Positions 63,533 to 64,000 of a DNA stretch of 64,000 nucleotides are shown here, one piece after another (position 1 is the first letter of the stretch; the number at the start of each line of letters is the position of its first letter). This DNA comes from Streptomyces yangpuensis (GTDB lineage Bacteria > Actinomycetota > Actinomycetes > Streptomycetales > Streptomycetaceae). The stretch covers positions 880,280-944,279 of the forward strand of contig NZ_LBMK01000002.1 of the NCBI RefSeq assembly GCF_001005295.1, written 5' to 3'. The notes under the pieces are model-generated. The model ran no database searches and was not told the origin of the DNA. It saw nothing but the letters and a program-made list of their open reading frames with translations. The position numbers and the translations under genes were made by a program.

Positions 63533-64000
63533 GCACCCCGGGGGCGGCGCTCCTGGACCGGCCGTCCGTATCGGGCGGGGGCAGGTGCCGGGCGATGCAG
63601 GTGATCCTCGCGGTCGTCTGCGGCGGGTATGCCGTCGGTGCCGCCCTCAACTGGGGGTCCGAGGAAGTCGCAGAGATCATGGGCGACTTCGGACTGAGCG
63701 CGGCCGGACTGCTGGCAGCAGTCTCCTGCTACACCTACTCGCGGACGATCGACAACCGGGAGCGCCCCGCCTGGCTGCTCTTCGCCTTCTCCTCCCTCAT
63801 GGGCGCCTGCGGCAACGCCGTCTGGGGCTGGTACGAGGTGGTCCTCGGCCAGGACGTGCCGAAGCCCTCGCTCGCCGACTTCGCCTTCCTCTGCTTCGCC
63901 CCGCCCGCCATCGTGGGCCTGCTCGTCCTCGCCAAACGCCCGGTCACCCGCGCCGGCTGGGTCTGCCTCGGACTCGACTCCTGGCTCATCGGCGGCTCAC
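63529..64000 (+). CDS. Multi-TM protein, N-terminal part (cut by window edge), possible sensor of a GGDEF/EAL protein
   Basis: The GTG at 63529 follows GAGGGGGAC. The 157 residues visible contain at least four membrane helices: VILAVVCGGYAVGAALNW, LSAAGLLAAVSCYTYS, WLLFAFSSLMGACGNAVWGWY and FAFLCFAPPAIVGLLVLA, then WVCLGLDSWLIGGS at the edge. This helix pattern resembles the sensor halves of Streptomyces GGDEF-EAL proteins, and S. coelicolor has such a gene (SCO5511, as I recall) not far downstream of rmdB and gatB. The catalytic part is outside the window, so the link is inference. Confidence 0.55.
   Translation, partial: MSTPGAALLDRPSVSGGGRCRAMQVILAVVCGGYAVGAALNWGSEEVAEIMGDFGLSAAGLLAAVSCYTYSRTIDNRERPAWLLFAFSSLMGACGNAVWGWYEVVLGQDVPKPSLADFAFLCFAPPAIVGLLVLAKRPVTRAGWVCLGLDSWLIGGS

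Overview
The window comes from a very high-G+C actinomycete chromosome, almost certainly a Streptomyces. The evidence is third-position G/C bias, GTG starts, Streptomyces-type families (SseB pairs, RsbW-like ATPases, PadR and GlxA regulators), a DtxR/DmdR-type iron box, a tandem glycine riboswitch, and the conserved order ligA - GGDEF/EAL protein (RmdB) - gatC - gatA - small ORF - gatB. It reads as chromosome core with small accessory insertions. I see no rRNA, tRNA, CRISPR array, prophage or plasmid origin.

Layout. 0-8.2 kb: a glgX fragment, then a cell-surface group of three L,D-transpeptidases around two secreted proteins built from SpaA/Cna-B-like repeats. 8.3-14.2 kb: enoyl-CoA hydratase, RsbW-like ATPase, NodB-like lipoprotein coupled to a YncE-like beta-propeller lipoprotein, EF-hand protein, PadR regulator, a broken DHFR-family gene and a secreted AMIN-like protein. 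14.3-19.3 kb (minus strand): sdaA, glyA, gcvH, gcvT, covering glycine cleavage and serine/glycine interconversion. gcvT is preceded by a glycine riboswitch, and a MITE-like element sits directly after glyA. 19.5-21.9 kb: a P-loop ATPase and two SseB-family proteins. 22.3-28.6 kb: a five-gene oligopeptide ABC importer. 28.9-38.1 kb: TRIC channel, thioesterase, cysteine desulfurase and mnmA (sulfur supply for tRNA 2-thiouridine) with a divergent amidase between them, oxidoreductases and a GlxA-type regulator. 38.1-47.7 kb: MetE-like protein, ligA, rmdB, gatCAB. 47.8-50.3 kb: small membrane protein and membrane Ser/Thr kinase. 50.5-54.1 kb: an iron-box-controlled divergent locus with a siderophore-interacting reductase on one side and a penicillin-acylase-type Ntn hydrolase overlapping an IucB/AlcB-like acyltransferase on the other. 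54.3-64 kb: GNATs, cupin, MMPL transporter, PQQ-type sugar dehydrogenase lipoprotein, aldo/keto reductase, 2-hydroxyacid dehydrogenase, and the start of a multi-TM protein cut by the window edge.

Most interesting candidates. (1) The iron-regulated Ntn-hydrolase/acyltransferase/SIP locus looks like a compact module for remodelling acylated siderophores, with no assembly line nearby. (2) Of the two SpaA-repeat proteins, one keeps a Lys-Glu-Asn triad in all three repeats and the other has lost Lys and Glu in both of its repeats, while all five repeats keep a C-x7-C pair. Neither has an LPxTG signal and both sit among L,D-transpeptidases, suggesting sortase-independent surface display. (3) At least eight genes have a TANNNT-like -10 box ending 6-7 nt before the start codon, the signature of leaderless mRNAs. 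(4) A 203-bp MITE-like element separates glyA from its terminator.

Limits: everything was read by eye. Family names rest on recognised motifs and remembered relatives, not on searches, and all motif alignments are manual.
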